From: an uncultured Tenacibaculum sp.
GTDB taxonomy: Bacteria > Bacteroidota > Bacteroidia > Flavobacteriales > Flavobacteriaceae
Direction: 5' to 3'
NCBI GenBank assembly: GCA_937922085.1
Contig: CAKZVD010000038.1
Coordinates: forward strand, 1-64,000
DNA length: 64,000 bases
Under the pieces are notes generated by a model, which saw only the letters and a list, made by a program, of their open reading frames with translations, was not told the origin of the DNA and made no database searches. The translations under genes were made by a program, and so were the position numbers. This document shows positions 6,245 through 17,320 of the stretch, piece by piece (position 1 is the stretch's first letter; every line of letters begins with the position of its first letter).

Positions 6245-8831
6245 TTACTTTCTTAACAGTGAAAAATTTCCTTTTCTAGTAATGGTATTACCATTTAAAT
6301 CGGTTAATAGAATATGGAACCAATAATCATTAGATGGTAACATTTTTTCCATTATACAAACCATTCCAACCTTCTTCATTAATTTGTATCGCTTTGATTG
6401 TTTTTCCGTGTCTATCAAAGATTTGAAGGTTACTTTCAGAATAAAAAGCAGAACTAACTCCTTTTACATTCCATTGATCATTAACACCATCACCATTAGG
6501 AGTAAAGAAATTAGGGAATTCTAATACAGAAATTTCTATTTCCGCAGTACCACAATTGTTTTTATCTCTAACTAATACAGTATAAATACCACCTTGTAAA
6601 TTTTCAAATAAAGGTGCGTCTTGAAAATTTTTGACAATTCTTTTGTCTTCATCTAACAAAGCAAATTCATAATCACCAATACCTAGATTGTTTCCAGTAT
6701 TATTTATGTGAATTGAATTATTTTCAGAATCATCTTTAACAGTAATATCATTATTAGTTATAGAAGGTATTATAGATTCATTAACAATAATTGTTTGAAT
6801 TCTTTTACAATTGGTAGTTGTGTTTATAGCAGTAACATTATAAGCCCCTTTACTATTTACAGTTAGTTGTTGTGTATTTTCTATAACAATTGGATTCGTG
6901 TTTTTTCTCCATTCATAATTATATGTATCATCAGGGTTTTCAGCTTCTATTGTTATAGGAGGATTGTTTAAACAAACAATTTGAGGAGAAGTAATATCAA
7001 ATTCAGGTAATGAATTCACCAGTATAAAAAATTCTCCAATACCTGCGCAATCATTATTTAAACGATTAATTACTTTTACATAAATAGGTTGTCTTGTAAT
7101 AGCTGGAATATTTGTATTTCTATAGTTTGAATAGGAACCTATCGGATTCATTACTGCATCTCTATCATCTAATGTTTCAAATAAAACTACATCTATATCA
7201 TTTCTAACAGTTACAGGAAACAAATTTTTAATGTCATCAACTACTTCAATTAGATTAAAATTAGAAATACCGTCTCTATCATCATTATTTATAGTATTGT
7301 TACCATCAGCATCTAAAAAATCGTCACATGAAACAAATTCTTTATTGTAAGCAATATTTCCATTAAAAGAAATGAGAATATCAACTCTAGTAACTCTAAA
7401 ACATCCTTTATTGGATATCGTTCTAGCCCATACAGCATCTCCATTGGTAGCATTGTAAAAAAAAGGATTCGTAATTTCGTTAGTATCGTTAATAGCGTCT
7501 ATTTCTAAAGGATAGTATTTAAAACTCTCATTATCAAAGTTATTAGTAAGCTTAATTTTTGCTTGAGATAAATTTACTATTGAAGTAAGATCTGAATTAA
7601 CATCACATTGCTTAATAACAGTTGGGTTATTAAGTATTATTGGAAGTGGATTTATGACTAGTCGTAAAGGTTTAAATGTAGCAGAAGTATCATTAGAAGC
7701 TGTAAAACAATTTGAATTAGTGATACTTTCTACACGAACATATATTTTTTCTTCATTTGCGATTGTATTTCGATAAGGAGTATTTTTGTTAATCACATCA
7801 GTAAAAGCATTCCTCTGAGCACCTAATAATGTTGTGTGATAGGAAACAGTATATTGTGCAGGAGATAAAGAGCCTAAAATTTCACTATCTTTTGTAGATA
7901 ATATAAAATTATTGAAAATACCATCTGTGTCACTACCACTAGTTGTATCATCACATACATCATATGGAGAAGGAGTAGTAAGTTGAGGAACTGTAGTTAT
8001 GGTTAAGGTAAAACCTCGAACTTCAAAACAATTTGTTAAAGTATTGGTTAACCTGATATATACTGTTTGTGGACTAGCAGTATTGGTGTAATTATTAGGT
8101 GTAGGTATTGGGTTAATATTTAATATAGCATCGTTATTGGATTCATGATACGAAGTAATAATATTTGTTTGTGTGCCAACAATAGCATCATTAATTTTTA
8201 AATTGAAAAAAGTAGTACCATCTCCGTCATCATCACATTCACTAATGTTTAAAGTATTACCAGTTAAAATAGAAGTATCAACTACTGGAGGATCATCAAA
8301 AGTAGCTGTCCCAGTCCAAACTAAATCAAAATTACTATTACCAATAGGTCTGTCTATAACAAGAAAATAAGAATCGCCAGCATTTACATCTAATGCTTTA
8401 ACAAAACTATTCCCAGCAGCTCCAGGGCCTTCAGAAACATCAGTTTCAGTACTATTCATTCCTGTTAAATTATTTCCTTGTCCTGCAGCGCTAGGATTTG
8501 TTGTAGAACAGCGAATAGCAGTACCTATACTTCCACAATTAACATTAGGCCCAAAAATGAAAAAATCAAAATCTTCGTTTATAGAAGTGTCTTTAGGAGT
8601 TAAAGTGAAACCTAAAGAACCAGCAGTTTTTATTTGTAATTTAAACCAAATACTATTATTTTCTTGACTAGAACACGCGTTAGAACCCGACAATTCTTGA
8701 ATCCCAACTCCAGAAGCAGAAAGATCTGCATACCCACTATTTCCACAAACAGGTATAGCATCAGAGCAATCATTTTGAGATAAAAGTAGGGTAGAGTATA
8801 AGAAAACAAAAAGTAAAAATACTTTATTCAT
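6245..8831 (-). pseudogene. T9SS type B surface protein, frameshifted at the C-terminal sorting domain
   Basis: Large secreted protein with a signal peptide (MNKVFLLFVFLYSTLLLSQ), an N-terminal jelly-roll-like region containing many Cys, repeated beta-sandwich segments and a type B (gliding-motility-associated) C-terminal domain beginning FPNFFTPNGDGVNDQWNVKG. The open frame (833 residues) stops at 6330 as GLYNGKNVTI. The two upstream paralogues read GLYNGKMLPS. The difference is six Ts at 6343-6348 where the paralogues have five; removing one base restores MLPSNDYWF...GNFSLLRK and a stop at 6245. The lost 24 residues are the end of the T9SS sorting signal, so the product as read should not be exported and anchored normally. 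A slippage-prone run, a true mutation or a read error would all fit. Confidence 0.85.
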
Positions 8832-8890
8832 TTTAATAGAAATTTAGCAGACTAAATTAAACGTTTCTAATTAAATGAAAATATCTAGTT

Positions 8891-11806
8891 TTATTTTCTA
8901 AGTAAAGAGAAATTACCTTGTCTGTTTATAATATTACCATTAAGATCTGTTAATGTGATTTTAAACCAATAATCGTTAGACGGTAACATTTTTCCATTAT
9001 ACAGTCCATTCCAACCTTCTCCATTAATTTGTAAAGAGGTGATTGTTTTTCCATATCTATCAAAAATATACATACTACTTTGTGGGTAAAAACTAGTGCT
9101 AGCTCCTTTTACATTCCACAAATCGTTAATACCATCTGCATTAGGAGTAAAAAACTTAGGAAATTCTAGTACAGATACATCAAGTTGTGCAACTCCACAG
9201 TTATTTTTATCTCTTACTAAAATAGTGTAAATGCCACCTTGTAAATTTTCAAAAAAAGGTTCGTCTTGAAAACTATGTACTAACCTTTTATCTTCATTTT
9301 GCAAAGCAAATTCATAATCACCTATACCTAAATTATTGCCATTATTATTTATAGAAATGGAATTGTTTTCAGAATCATCAACAATAGTAACATCATTTTG
9401 ATTAATTGTAGCAATAATAGATTCGTTTATTACAATAGTTTTAGAACGACCACAGTTAGTTACTGTGTTAATCGCGGTTACTTCATAGATGCCTCCATTA
9501 GTAATATTTAATTGTTGGTTAGTACCAATAATATTTAAATTCCCATTTTTTCTCCATTCATAATTGTAGTTTCCATCAGGAGCTTCTGCTTCTATAAATG
9601 AAGGGGCGTTTAAACAAGTTATTTGTGGGGAAGTAATATCGAAATCAGGTAATGGATTAACTTTAATAGAAAATTCTCCTAAACCTGTACAATCATTATT
9701 TATTTTATTAATAATCTTAATATATATTGATTGAGAAGGGAATGCAGGTATATTTATGTTTCTATAATTAGTAACATCATTAATTTGATTAACTACTGCA
9801 TCTCTATCATTTATAGTTTCAAATAACAAAACCTCTAAATTATTTCTAAGAGGAATAGGAAATAACTCTTTTATTTCTGTAATAGCTTTACTTAAATTAA
9901 AGTTTGAAACTCCGTCTTTGTCATTATTGCTGACAGTATTATTTCCGTTAATATCTAAAAAATCATCACAAGTAATAAATTCTTTATTATAAATAATATT
10001 TGGAGTAAAAGAAACTATAATATTTAATTTTGAAACTTTAAAACAGTTTTTAGAAGAAATTGTTCTTACCCAAATAACATCTCCATTTGAAGTTATATGA
10101 TTAATAGGGTTAACTATTTCTCGAGAATCACTATTAGCATCAGCTTCACTAACGTAGTATTTAAAAGTTTCATTTAAATGATTGTTCGATATTGAAATTT
10201 GAGCCTGAGTTAAATTAATAGTAGTTGTTAAATCTCCATTAATATCACATTGCTTAATTTCTGCAGGATTATTAACTATAATAGGAAGAGGGTTTACTAC
10301 TAATTTAAAAGGTTTAAATGTTGTAGAGGTAGGAGTAGAAATTACTGAACAGTTTATATTATCTACATTTTCTACTCTAATATAAATAGTTTGTTCATTA
10401 ATTGTAGTATTTTTATAAGGTATATTTTTATCAATAAGATCAGTAAAAGAATCTGTTTGAGCACCTGTTAAGGTAGTATGATAAGTAACTTTATATTGAG
10501 ATATAGGTAAAGAACCTAATATTTCAGCATCTTTAGAAGCGAGTATATAATTGTTGAAAAAACCAATTAAATCATTTTCACATTCAATGTAATCACTAGC
10601 TTGATTTGGTTTAGGTAAATTGGTTACAGAAAGTTTAAATTGAGTAACAGCAAAACAAATACCAGGATCTGTTGTATTATGTATTCTTACATAAATATCT
10701 TCGTTTGTAAAAGGTGTAGTATTTGTATAAGGATTAGTTAATGCATTAGCAGTATTGTTATTTTGTGCATCAGTTATATTGTTGAAGTATAAAACTTCAA
10801 ATTGCGCAGGATCTTGGAGGCCTAATACAGTAGGAGTTGTATCTGCTTGAAAATCGAATGTATTGAAACCATCTCCATCTGAATCACAAAAATTAATATT
10901 AGAAACAGGATTTGCTATAGGGACAGGTAAAAAACTAATAACAACGTCATCTGTGGTTTTATTTCCTTTATCATCAGTAATAATTACTTGATATGTTCCA
11001 GATAAATTAGTTGTTATTTTTAATGTTGCACTAGTTTCTCCTACGATTGTATTATAACCACTTCCAGTATCAACTAACCATTCGTATCCAGTAGCAGTAC
11101 CTGTTGTAGGTGTTCCGTCAAGAGTAATTTCAGTACCGTTACATACTGTTTGATTCGGTCCTAATTCTCCAGAGATTATAGAGCAATCAGTAGTTCCAGC
11201 TCCAGGTTGACCAAAATTTGTTTGTTCTAGTTTAATTTTACCAGGGTTACCATCATAATTTGTAATTAATAATATATAAAATTCACCTGCGATAGCATTG
11301 TTAATTGAAAATGTTTCTTGACTTAAGCCATCAAAACTACAGTCAATAATATTAGAGTTGTCTAAATCGTTTGGATAAAAATTAACATCTTCAGTATTAC
11401 TTAAACAAAAACCAGGAGAACCGTCATCATTAAGACATTGATAAGATAAGTTAGTACAGTTAGAATTGGGAGTGTTAAAAGGTCCCCAAGACACAAAATC
11501 GACATCTAACGGTGCTCCAGTAGGGTTTCCACTACTATCAAAATCAGAGTTTTGTATGATTTGAAAATTTAATTTTCCGGTACTACCTACCTTTATAAAA
11601 AACCAAGCGGGATTAGGTGTGTCAAATAAACAACCTATAGTTCCAGCACTAGTAACACCAGTTACATTATTAAAAATTTTAACTCCCTTATTATCTGAAC
11701 ACATTGGTTCTGCTGTTTCACAAACAGGAGAACCATTTTGTGAAAAATTTAATAAAGTGTAGAAAAATAAAATAATGACTAGTGTGTTTTTTTTATTTTC
11801 AAGCAT
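8891..11806 (-). CDS. T9SS type B sorting domain surface protein
   Basis: 971 residues: signal peptide MLENKKNTLVIILFFYTLLNFSQ, an N-terminal Cys-containing domain (about 25-200, with PVCETAEPMCSDN), an Ig/PKD-like domain around 215-290 (TVCNGTEITLDGTPTTGTATGY), several repeated modules each containing YHTTLTGAQ- and YVRIENVDN-type segments, and an intact type B C-terminal domain from FPKFFTPNADGINDLWN to QGNFSLLRK. Such proteins are exported through the outer membrane by the T9SS and anchored as adhesins or matrix proteins; the specific role is unknown. It shares most of its C-terminal two-thirds with the genes on either side, indicating tandem duplication. Confidence 0.9.
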   Translation of the reverse strand: MLENKKNTLVIILFFYTLLNFSQNGSPVCETAEPMCSDNKGVKIFNNVTGVTSAGTIGCLFDTPNPAWFFIKVGSTGKLNFQIIQNSDFDSSGNPTGAPLDVDFVSWGPFNTPNSNCTNLSYQCLNDDGSPGFCLSNTEDVNFYPNDLDNSNIIDCSFDGLSQETFSINNAIAGEFYILLITNYDGNPGKIKLEQTNFGQPGAGTTDCSIISGELGPNQTVCNGTEITLDGTPTTGTATGYEWLVDTGSGYNTIVGETSATLKITTNLSGTYQVIITDDKGNKTTDDVVISFLPVPIANPVSNINFCDSDGDGFNTFDFQADTTPTVLGLQDPAQFEVLYFNNITDAQNNNTANALTNPYTNTTPFTNEDIYVRIHNTTDPGICFAVTQFKLSVTNLPKPNQASDYIECENDLIGFFNNYILASKDAEILGSLPISQYKVTYHTTLTGAQTDSFTDLIDKNIPYKNTTINEQTIYIRVENVDNINCSVISTPTSTTFKPFKLVVNPLPIIVNNPAEIKQCDINGDLTTTINLTQAQISISNNHLNETFKYYVSEADANSDSREIVNPINHITSNGDVIWVRTISSKNCFKVSKLNIIVSFTPNIIYNKEFITCDDFLDINGNNTVSNNDKDGVSNFNLSKAITEIKELFPIPLRNNLEVLLFETINDRDAVVNQINDVTNYRNINIPAFPSQSIYIKIINKINNDCTGLGEFSIKVNPLPDFDITSPQITCLNAPSFIEAEAPDGNYNYEWRKNGNLNIIGTNQQLNITNGGIYEVTAINTVTNCGRSKTIVINESIIATINQNDVTIVDDSENNSISINNNGNNLGIGDYEFALQNEDKRLVHSFQDEPFFENLQGGIYTILVRDKNNCGVAQLDVSVLEFPKFFTPNADGINDLWNVKGASTSFYPQSSMYIFDRYGKTITSLQINGEGWNGLYNGKMLPSNDYWFKITLTDLNGNIINRQGNFSLLRK

Positions 11807-11856
11807 ACAAGTTTAATATATAGGGGAATAACTTAATTAATAAGTTTGTAAATATA

Positions 11857-11912
11857 AAAACAATTAATCTCTTTATAACTTTAATTAAAGTTATAAAGAG
11901 ATTAATTGTTTT
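11857..11912. terminator. 56-base perfect palindrome
   Basis: The arms 11857-11884 and 11885-11912 are perfect reverse complements (28 bp each) centred on TTTAA/TTAAA, with AAAACAATTAATC at the outer edge. It follows the stop of the 1170-residue gene and precedes the next paralogue, so it probably acts as a strong terminator, possibly in both directions. Confidence 0.75.
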
Positions 11913-11923
11913 AAGTGAATAAA

Positions 11924-14900
11924 TTATTTTCTAAGTAAAGAGAAATTACCTTGTCTATTTATAGTATTACCATTAAGATCTGTTAATGTAATTTTAAACC
12001 AGTAATCAGAAGATGGTAACATTTTTCCATTATAAAGCCCGTTCCAACCTTCTCCATCAATTTGTAAAGAGGTAATTATTTTTCCATATCTATCAAAAAT
12101 ATGCATGCTACTTTGCGGATAAAAAGTAGTACTTGCCCCTTTTACATTCCATAGATCATTTACACCATCTGCATTAGGAGTAAAAAACTTAGGGAATTCT
12201 AATACGGATACATCAAGTTCAGCAACACCACAATTATTTTTATCTCTGACTAGGATAGTGTAGATTCCACCTTGTAAATTTTCAAAGAAAGGTTCATCTT
12301 GAAAATTTTGTATTATTCTTTTATTTTGATCTTGTAAAGCAAATTCATAATCACCAATACCTAAATTAGTCCCATTATTATTTATGGAAATAGTATTGTT
12401 TTTAGAATCATCTACAATAGTAACATCATCTTGATTAATTGTAGCAATAATTGATTCACTTATAGTAATAGTTTTAGAGCGGCTACATTTTGTTGTTGTA
12501 TTAATAGCTGTTACTTCATAAACGCCTCCATTAGTAATGTTTAATTGTTGGTTAGTACCTATAATACTTAAATTTCCATTTTTTCTCCATTGATAATTAT
12601 AATTTCCATCAGGAGTTTCTGCCTCTATAAATGAAGGAGCATTTAAACAAGTTATTTGAGGAGAAGTAATATCAAAATTAGGTAATGGATTAACTTTTAT
12701 AGAAAATTCTCCTAAACCTGTACAATCATTATTTATTTTATTAATAATTTTAACATAGATAGGTTGAGGTGTAAATGCTGGAATGTTTAGATTTCTATAG
12801 TTAGTAACATTATTAATTTGATTAATTACAGCATCTCTATCATTTATAGTTTCAAATAATAGTACCTCTAAATTAGCTCTAATTGAGACAGGAAATAATT
12901 CTTTTATTTCTGTAACGGCTTTGCTTAAATTAAAATTTGAAATTCCATCTCTATCATCATTATTGACAGTGTCGTTTCCATCAATGTCTAAAAAATCATC
13001 ACAAGCAGTAAATTCTTTATTATAAGTAATATCAGGAATAAAAGAAACTGTAATATTTAATTTGGAAACTCTAAAACAGTTTTTAGAAGAAATTGTTCTT
13101 ACCCAAACAACATCTCCATCAGAAGTGGCATAATTTATAGGGTCAGCTATTTTTCTAGTATCACTATTAGCATCAATTTCACTAAGGTAGTATTTAAAAG
13201 TTTCATTTAAGTGATTGTTAGATATTGAAATTTGAGCTTGAGTTAAATTAATAGTAGTTGCTAAATCAATATCAATATCACATTGTTTAATTTCTGCAGG
13301 ATCATTTATTATAACAGGAAGTGAATTAACGACTAATTTAAAAGGTTTAAAGGTTGTAGATAAAGGATCAGAAATTACTACACAATTTACGTTGTCTACA
13401 TTTTCTACCCTAACATAAATAGTTTGTTCATTAATCGAAGTATTTCTATATGGTATGTTTTTATCTATAAGATCAGTAAAAGAATCGGTTTGTGCTCCTG
13501 TTAAAGTGGTATGATAAGTAACTTTATATTGAGTTGAAGATAAGGTACCTAGTATTTCAGCATCTTTAGATGCTAATATATAATTATTGAAAAAACCATC
13601 AGTATCACCACCATTAACGATATCATCACAATTTTCATAATCTAAAGGTTGATTAGGGTTTGGTATACCTGTTACCATAAGATTAAACTCAGTAGTATCA
13701 TAGCAAGCATTAGGAGCGCCTTTGTTGTTTATTCTAACATAAATATTTTGATTTATAAAAGGGACAGTATTTGTGTATGGATTAGGTAGAGCATTAATAG
13801 TATTATTAGTATCTGCATCTGCTCTATTATTAAAATATAAAACTTCAAATTTAGAAGGATCCTGTGCTCCAAGTACAATAGGAGTTAAATCAGTTTGAAA
13901 ATCGAAAGTATTAAAACCATCTCCATCTAAATCACAAAAATTAATATCTGAGATAGGGTTTGCTGTGGCAGGATCAAAAACTTCTAGATTAAAATCACCT
14001 TCTAAAATCGTAATATCTCCGCAATCGTTGGTAAGTGTTACAGTTAACAAGTAAGTTCCATTATCACTAGTGGTTAAATTGTTGATTTTTAAAGTTGAAG
14101 TATTAGAGAGAACAGAGGTCGTAGTACCATTATCAAAACTCCATTCATATGTTATGCCAGTACCTGTTACACTTCCAGAAGAGATTTCTATAGATTCTCC
14201 AATACAATGTTGTCTGTCTTGATTATTAATAATTTCACTTGAACTATTATCAATAATTTCGATAGGCAATAATAGAGATGAAATAAAAGGAGGAAATCCT
14301 TGTGTTGAAAGTTTACCATTCAAATCAATTGCGTCTTTGGTGAAAATTACATCTCTAGCTTCAGCAGTAGGGTTCTCTATTACATCTAAAAAAGTTGCAT
14401 CTCCTGAAGGGTCACTATAAGCAAGTGGAATAGTAACATATATTTTACTATCTGGACCTAATTGTAACCCTCCTCTAAATCCTGGATTTTGTGTATGAAT
14501 TAATGATTTTGATAATCGTATGTCACTAGCATTTAAATCGAATTGAAAAAGGTTATAAGTTGTAGGAGGATCCAATAAAGTACCTCGAAAACTAGATACA
14601 GTAGAAATGTATAATTTTCTTGAATCTACAGAAAACTCAACTCCATATGAGTTACCATCTCTAAAATTAGTAAGTATTGTTCCTGAGTTATCTACTTTTC
14701 CTGTATTTGCATCAAAATCATACAGTATAGCACTACCTAATTGATTGGCAATAGCTAGTTTTGTACCATCAGGAGAAAGTTTTAAATATCCTCTACGTGT
14801 AGCAAAATTACTAACAGTAGATATTACTGGAGTTGTGTTTACACCTGTGTCGTCTATTTTAAAAGCATGAAATTTATTATCAACGGCAGATATAACCCAA

Positions 14901-15436
14901 AAAGTATCACATTCTTTACCTCTTACAGCTGCAACTTTTTCAGTCCATAAATCTTCTAAACCAGAAGAAATATTTATAGGACCATCTATAATTTCACCGG
15001 CACCTCCATTTTTAGAAATATCTATAGTATACAAATTAAGACCAAAAGCAGGTAAACCAGGACCATTTGGACCATCATCTACAGTGAAGAGGTAAAAAAT
15101 AGTGTCTGATTTTGGTTTTGGAATAATCATACCAGATTGTGTACTAGATGGATCTCCTCTTAAATTATTAGCTAATCTCCCATCAGTATACTTCATAACA
15201 GTATGGTTTTTATCCCAAACGGTAATTCCATCAGAATAAAAAAGTAAATTTCCATCTTTATCAGAAAAAGTAGAACAACCTTCCAAGGTATTTATACTTC
15301 CATCTGTTAAAGCTGTTGGTGGACTAGTGTTAAAATCTAAACCAGCGTTTCTACCAAAGTACCATATGTTTGCTTGCTTTTGAGCAAAGGTATTTATAAG
15401 AGCTAGTAAAAATATAATTACAAGAGATTTCTTCAT
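11924..15436 (-). CDS. T9SS type B sorting domain surface protein with propeller-like N-terminus
   Basis: 1170 residues. After the signal peptide (MKKSLVIIFLLALINTFAQ) comes a region of about 380 residues that starts KQANIWYFGRNAGLDF and contains DKDGNLLFYSDG, SPDGTKLAIA and GPDSKIYVTIP, the pattern of a beta-propeller often seen at the front of such proteins. A PKD/Ig-like domain follows (about 410-490), then the same repeated modules as in the two neighbours, and an intact type B sorting domain (FPKFFTPNADGVNDLWN to GNFSLLRK). It is predicted to be secreted by the T9SS and attached to the cell surface. As the first of three paralogues on the - strand it has a different N-terminal domain, so the duplication involved domain shuffling. 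The ligand is unknown. Confidence 0.9.
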   Translation of the reverse strand: MKKSLVIIFLLALINTFAQKQANIWYFGRNAGLDFNTSPPTALTDGSINTLEGCSTFSDKDGNLLFYSDGITVWDKNHTVMKYTDGRLANNLRGDPSSTQSGMIIPKPKSDTIFYLFTVDDGPNGPGLPAFGLNLYTIDISKNGGAGEIIDGPINISSGLEDLWTEKVAAVRGKECDTFWVISAVDNKFHAFKIDDTGVNTTPVISTVSNFATRRGYLKLSPDGTKLAIANQLGSAILYDFDANTGKVDNSGTILTNFRDGNSYGVEFSVDSRKLYISTVSSFRGTLLDPPTTYNLFQFDLNASDIRLSKSLIHTQNPGFRGGLQLGPDSKIYVTIPLAYSDPSGDATFLDVIENPTAEARDVIFTKDAIDLNGKLSTQGFPPFISSLLLPIEIIDNSSSEIINNQDRQHCIGESIEISSGSVTGTGITYEWSFDNGTTTSVLSNTSTLKINNLTTSDNGTYLLTVTLTNDCGDITILEGDFNLEVFDPATANPISDINFCDLDGDGFNTFDFQTDLTPIVLGAQDPSKFEVLYFNNRADADTNNTINALPNPYTNTVPFINQNIYVRINNKGAPNACYDTTEFNLMVTGIPNPNQPLDYENCDDIVNGGDTDGFFNNYILASKDAEILGTLSSTQYKVTYHTTLTGAQTDSFTDLIDKNIPYRNTSINEQTIYVRVENVDNVNCVVISDPLSTTFKPFKLVVNSLPVIINDPAEIKQCDIDIDLATTINLTQAQISISNNHLNETFKYYLSEIDANSDTRKIADPINYATSDGDVVWVRTISSKNCFRVSKLNITVSFIPDITYNKEFTACDDFLDIDGNDTVNNDDRDGISNFNLSKAVTEIKELFPVSIRANLEVLLFETINDRDAVINQINNVTNYRNLNIPAFTPQPIYVKIINKINNDCTGLGEFSIKVNPLPNFDITSPQITCLNAPSFIEAETPDGNYNYQWRKNGNLSIIGTNQQLNITNGGVYEVTAINTTTKCSRSKTITISESIIATINQDDVTIVDDSKNNTISINNNGTNLGIGDYEFALQDQNKRIIQNFQDEPFFENLQGGIYTILVRDKNNCGVAELDVSVLEFPKFFTPNADGVNDLWNVKGASTTFYPQSSMHIFDRYGKIITSLQIDGEGWNGLYNGKMLPSSDYWFKITLTDLNGNTINRQGNFSLLRK

Positions 15437-15475
15437 TTTAAATTTGGGCTGAAAACCAAAAATAAAGAAAACTGA

Positions 15476-16306
15476 TTATAAATCACGTTTTTTTAACAGT
15501 CTGTAAGAAAGGAATATAAATAAAAAGGTCCAAATTAAAACAATAATAATACCTGAAGCATGTACAGAATGATCTACGACAATGTCTTCCCCTATTTGTT
15601 TAACTACTGATTTTACTGCACCTAAACGTGTAAAAGGTTCTTTTATTAAATCCCACATAGCTTTAAGAGGGAAAAATTGAAATATATCATTGGCATAAAC
15701 TTCAGAAAACTTGTTTAATACATAAAAATAACTAAGAAGTTCAGCAAAGAAATACACTATAATTGCAGCAACGGCGAAAGCAGATCTCTTAATTAAAATT
15801 CCAAAAAATAGTCCCATTGAAAAGAAGCCAACTAACTTAACAAAGTATGCTAATAAATATTCTAAACCAGAGAAAATAATTGATAATTCATTAAAATCAG
15901 AATAAATAAGACCTAGTATTAAAGAAACTATAAAAACGAATATTGTAGAGATTAAAGCAAAAACAATTACGGTATAAAATTTAGATAGAATAAATTCCTT
16001 TTTACTTAAACCATCAATTAAGTTTTGTTTTAATGTTTTGTAACTATATTCATTAGCCATCATGGATACAATAACTAAAAGTAAAAAAAACTTTAAAAAA
16101 GCAGTAATAAATGTATTAAAATGCCAAATATATGGGAAGTTGAATATTCCCTGCTCGGCAAGATGAAAATTTATTTTTCCGATATCAAATTTAATGGCTG
16201 CAACCAAAGCGATAGAAGTTAATAAGCCAAAATAAATTAAGGTTAAAATTCTGCTGGCACGATTGTGTTTTAGTTTATGAAATTCAATATTTATAAGACG
16301 TAGCAT
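15476..16306 (-). CDS. ABC transporter permease (ABC-2 type)
   Basis: 276 residues with six predicted membrane segments, the first following MLRLINIEFHKLKHNRASRI, and a large loop between segments 1 and 2. This is the ABC-2 permease layout of exporters such as those for antibiotics, lipids or Na+. It lies 17 bases after the ATP-binding gene and would be transcribed with it. The substrate is not predictable from sequence. Confidence 0.85.
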   Translation of the reverse strand: MLRLINIEFHKLKHNRASRILTLIYFGLLTSIALVAAIKFDIGKINFHLAEQGIFNFPYIWHFNTFITAFLKFFLLLVIVSMMANEYSYKTLKQNLIDGLSKKEFILSKFYTVIVFALISTIFVFIVSLILGLIYSDFNELSIIFSGLEYLLAYFVKLVGFFSMGLFFGILIKRSAFAVAAIIVYFFAELLSYFYVLNKFSEVYANDIFQFFPLKAMWDLIKEPFTRLGAVKSVVKQIGEDIVVDHSVHASGIIIVLIWTFLFIFLSYRLLKKRDL

Positions 16307-16323
16307 AAATTAGTTTTTGTTGG

Positions 16324-17220
16324 TTAGTTATTTGTTAGGTTCAAGAATTGTTCTTCTAAACTAGGTTTACGTTTTACAAGATGTGATACAATAATTCCAT
16401 GTTCATACAAATATTTATTAATTTGTGCAGCAGAGGTTTCATTTTCTAACCTAGCAATAACAAGATCATCTTCTATATTAACTGTTGCTATGTCGAAATA
16501 ATTTTTTAAAGTGTTCACTAGCTTTTCTTGATTTCCTTCGGTTTTTACTTCTATAATACCATTAGAGGCAATCATGTTTTCAACTTTACCACTATATAAC
16601 TTTACACCTTCTCTAATAACTAATACATGAGAGCATACTTTTTCTACTTCATCAAGTAAGTGAGAAGCTAATAAAATAGTAGTACCATTTTTAGCTATTC
16701 TTTTAATAATCTGCCTTATTTCATGAATACCTTGTGGATCTAAGCCATTTGTAGGTTCATCTAAAATTAAAATTTCCGGATTATTTAAGAGAGCAGAAGC
16801 AATTGCTAAACGCTGTTTCATACCTAAGGAATAGGTTTTAAATTTACTATCTCTTCTTTCAAATAAGTTTACAACTTGTAATTTATCATTGATATTATCA
16901 TAAGGAACATTTTTTATTTTACAAATGAGTTCTAGATTTTGAACAGCAGTCATGTAAGGATAAAAATTAGGTCGTTCAATAATAGCACCTACTTTTTTTA
17001 AAGCTTCATGTGTAGATAGTTTTCCATTAAACCAAGTGAAATCACCAGAAGTTTTATTTACAACATTTAATATAATACCTAAAGTAGTAGATTTACCGCT
17101 ACCATTTGGTCCCAAAATGCCATAAACATTTCCTTTTTCAATATCGAAAGAAAGATTTTTTACTGCATGAACTCGACCGTATTTTTTATCGAGATTTTTA
17201 ATAGATAAGATAGTATTCAA
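16324..17220 (-). CDS. ABC transporter ATP-binding protein
   Basis: 298-residue ATPase partner of the ABC-2 permease just downstream. Walker A GPNGSGKST (about 37-45), signature YSLGMKQRLAIASALL, Walker B ILILDEPTNGLDP and the switch His in LLASHLLDEVEK are all present. A C-terminal extension of about 80 residues (VENMIASNGIIEVKTEG onward) is typical of the CcmA/DrrA/NatA exporter group. An energised two-gene exporter is likely; the cargo is unknown. Confidence 0.9.
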   Translation of the reverse strand: MNTILSIKNLDKKYGRVHAVKNLSFDIEKGNVYGILGPNGSGKSTTLGIILNVVNKTSGDFTWFNGKLSTHEALKKVGAIIERPNFYPYMTAVQNLELICKIKNVPYDNINDKLQVVNLFERRDSKFKTYSLGMKQRLAIASALLNNPEILILDEPTNGLDPQGIHEIRQIIKRIAKNGTTILLASHLLDEVEKVCSHVLVIREGVKLYSGKVENMIASNGIIEVKTEGNQEKLVNTLKNYFDIATVNIEDDLVIARLENETSAAQINKYLYEHGIIVSHLVKRKPSLEEQFLNLTNN

Positions 17221-17320
17221 AAGTATATTTGTTTTAGTCGGTTAGCTATTCGACGAACAATATACCAAAATGTTACTAAAATTTCAGGTAGTTGTTTTTA
17301 ACTGTTTGTTAAGTAGTGTT

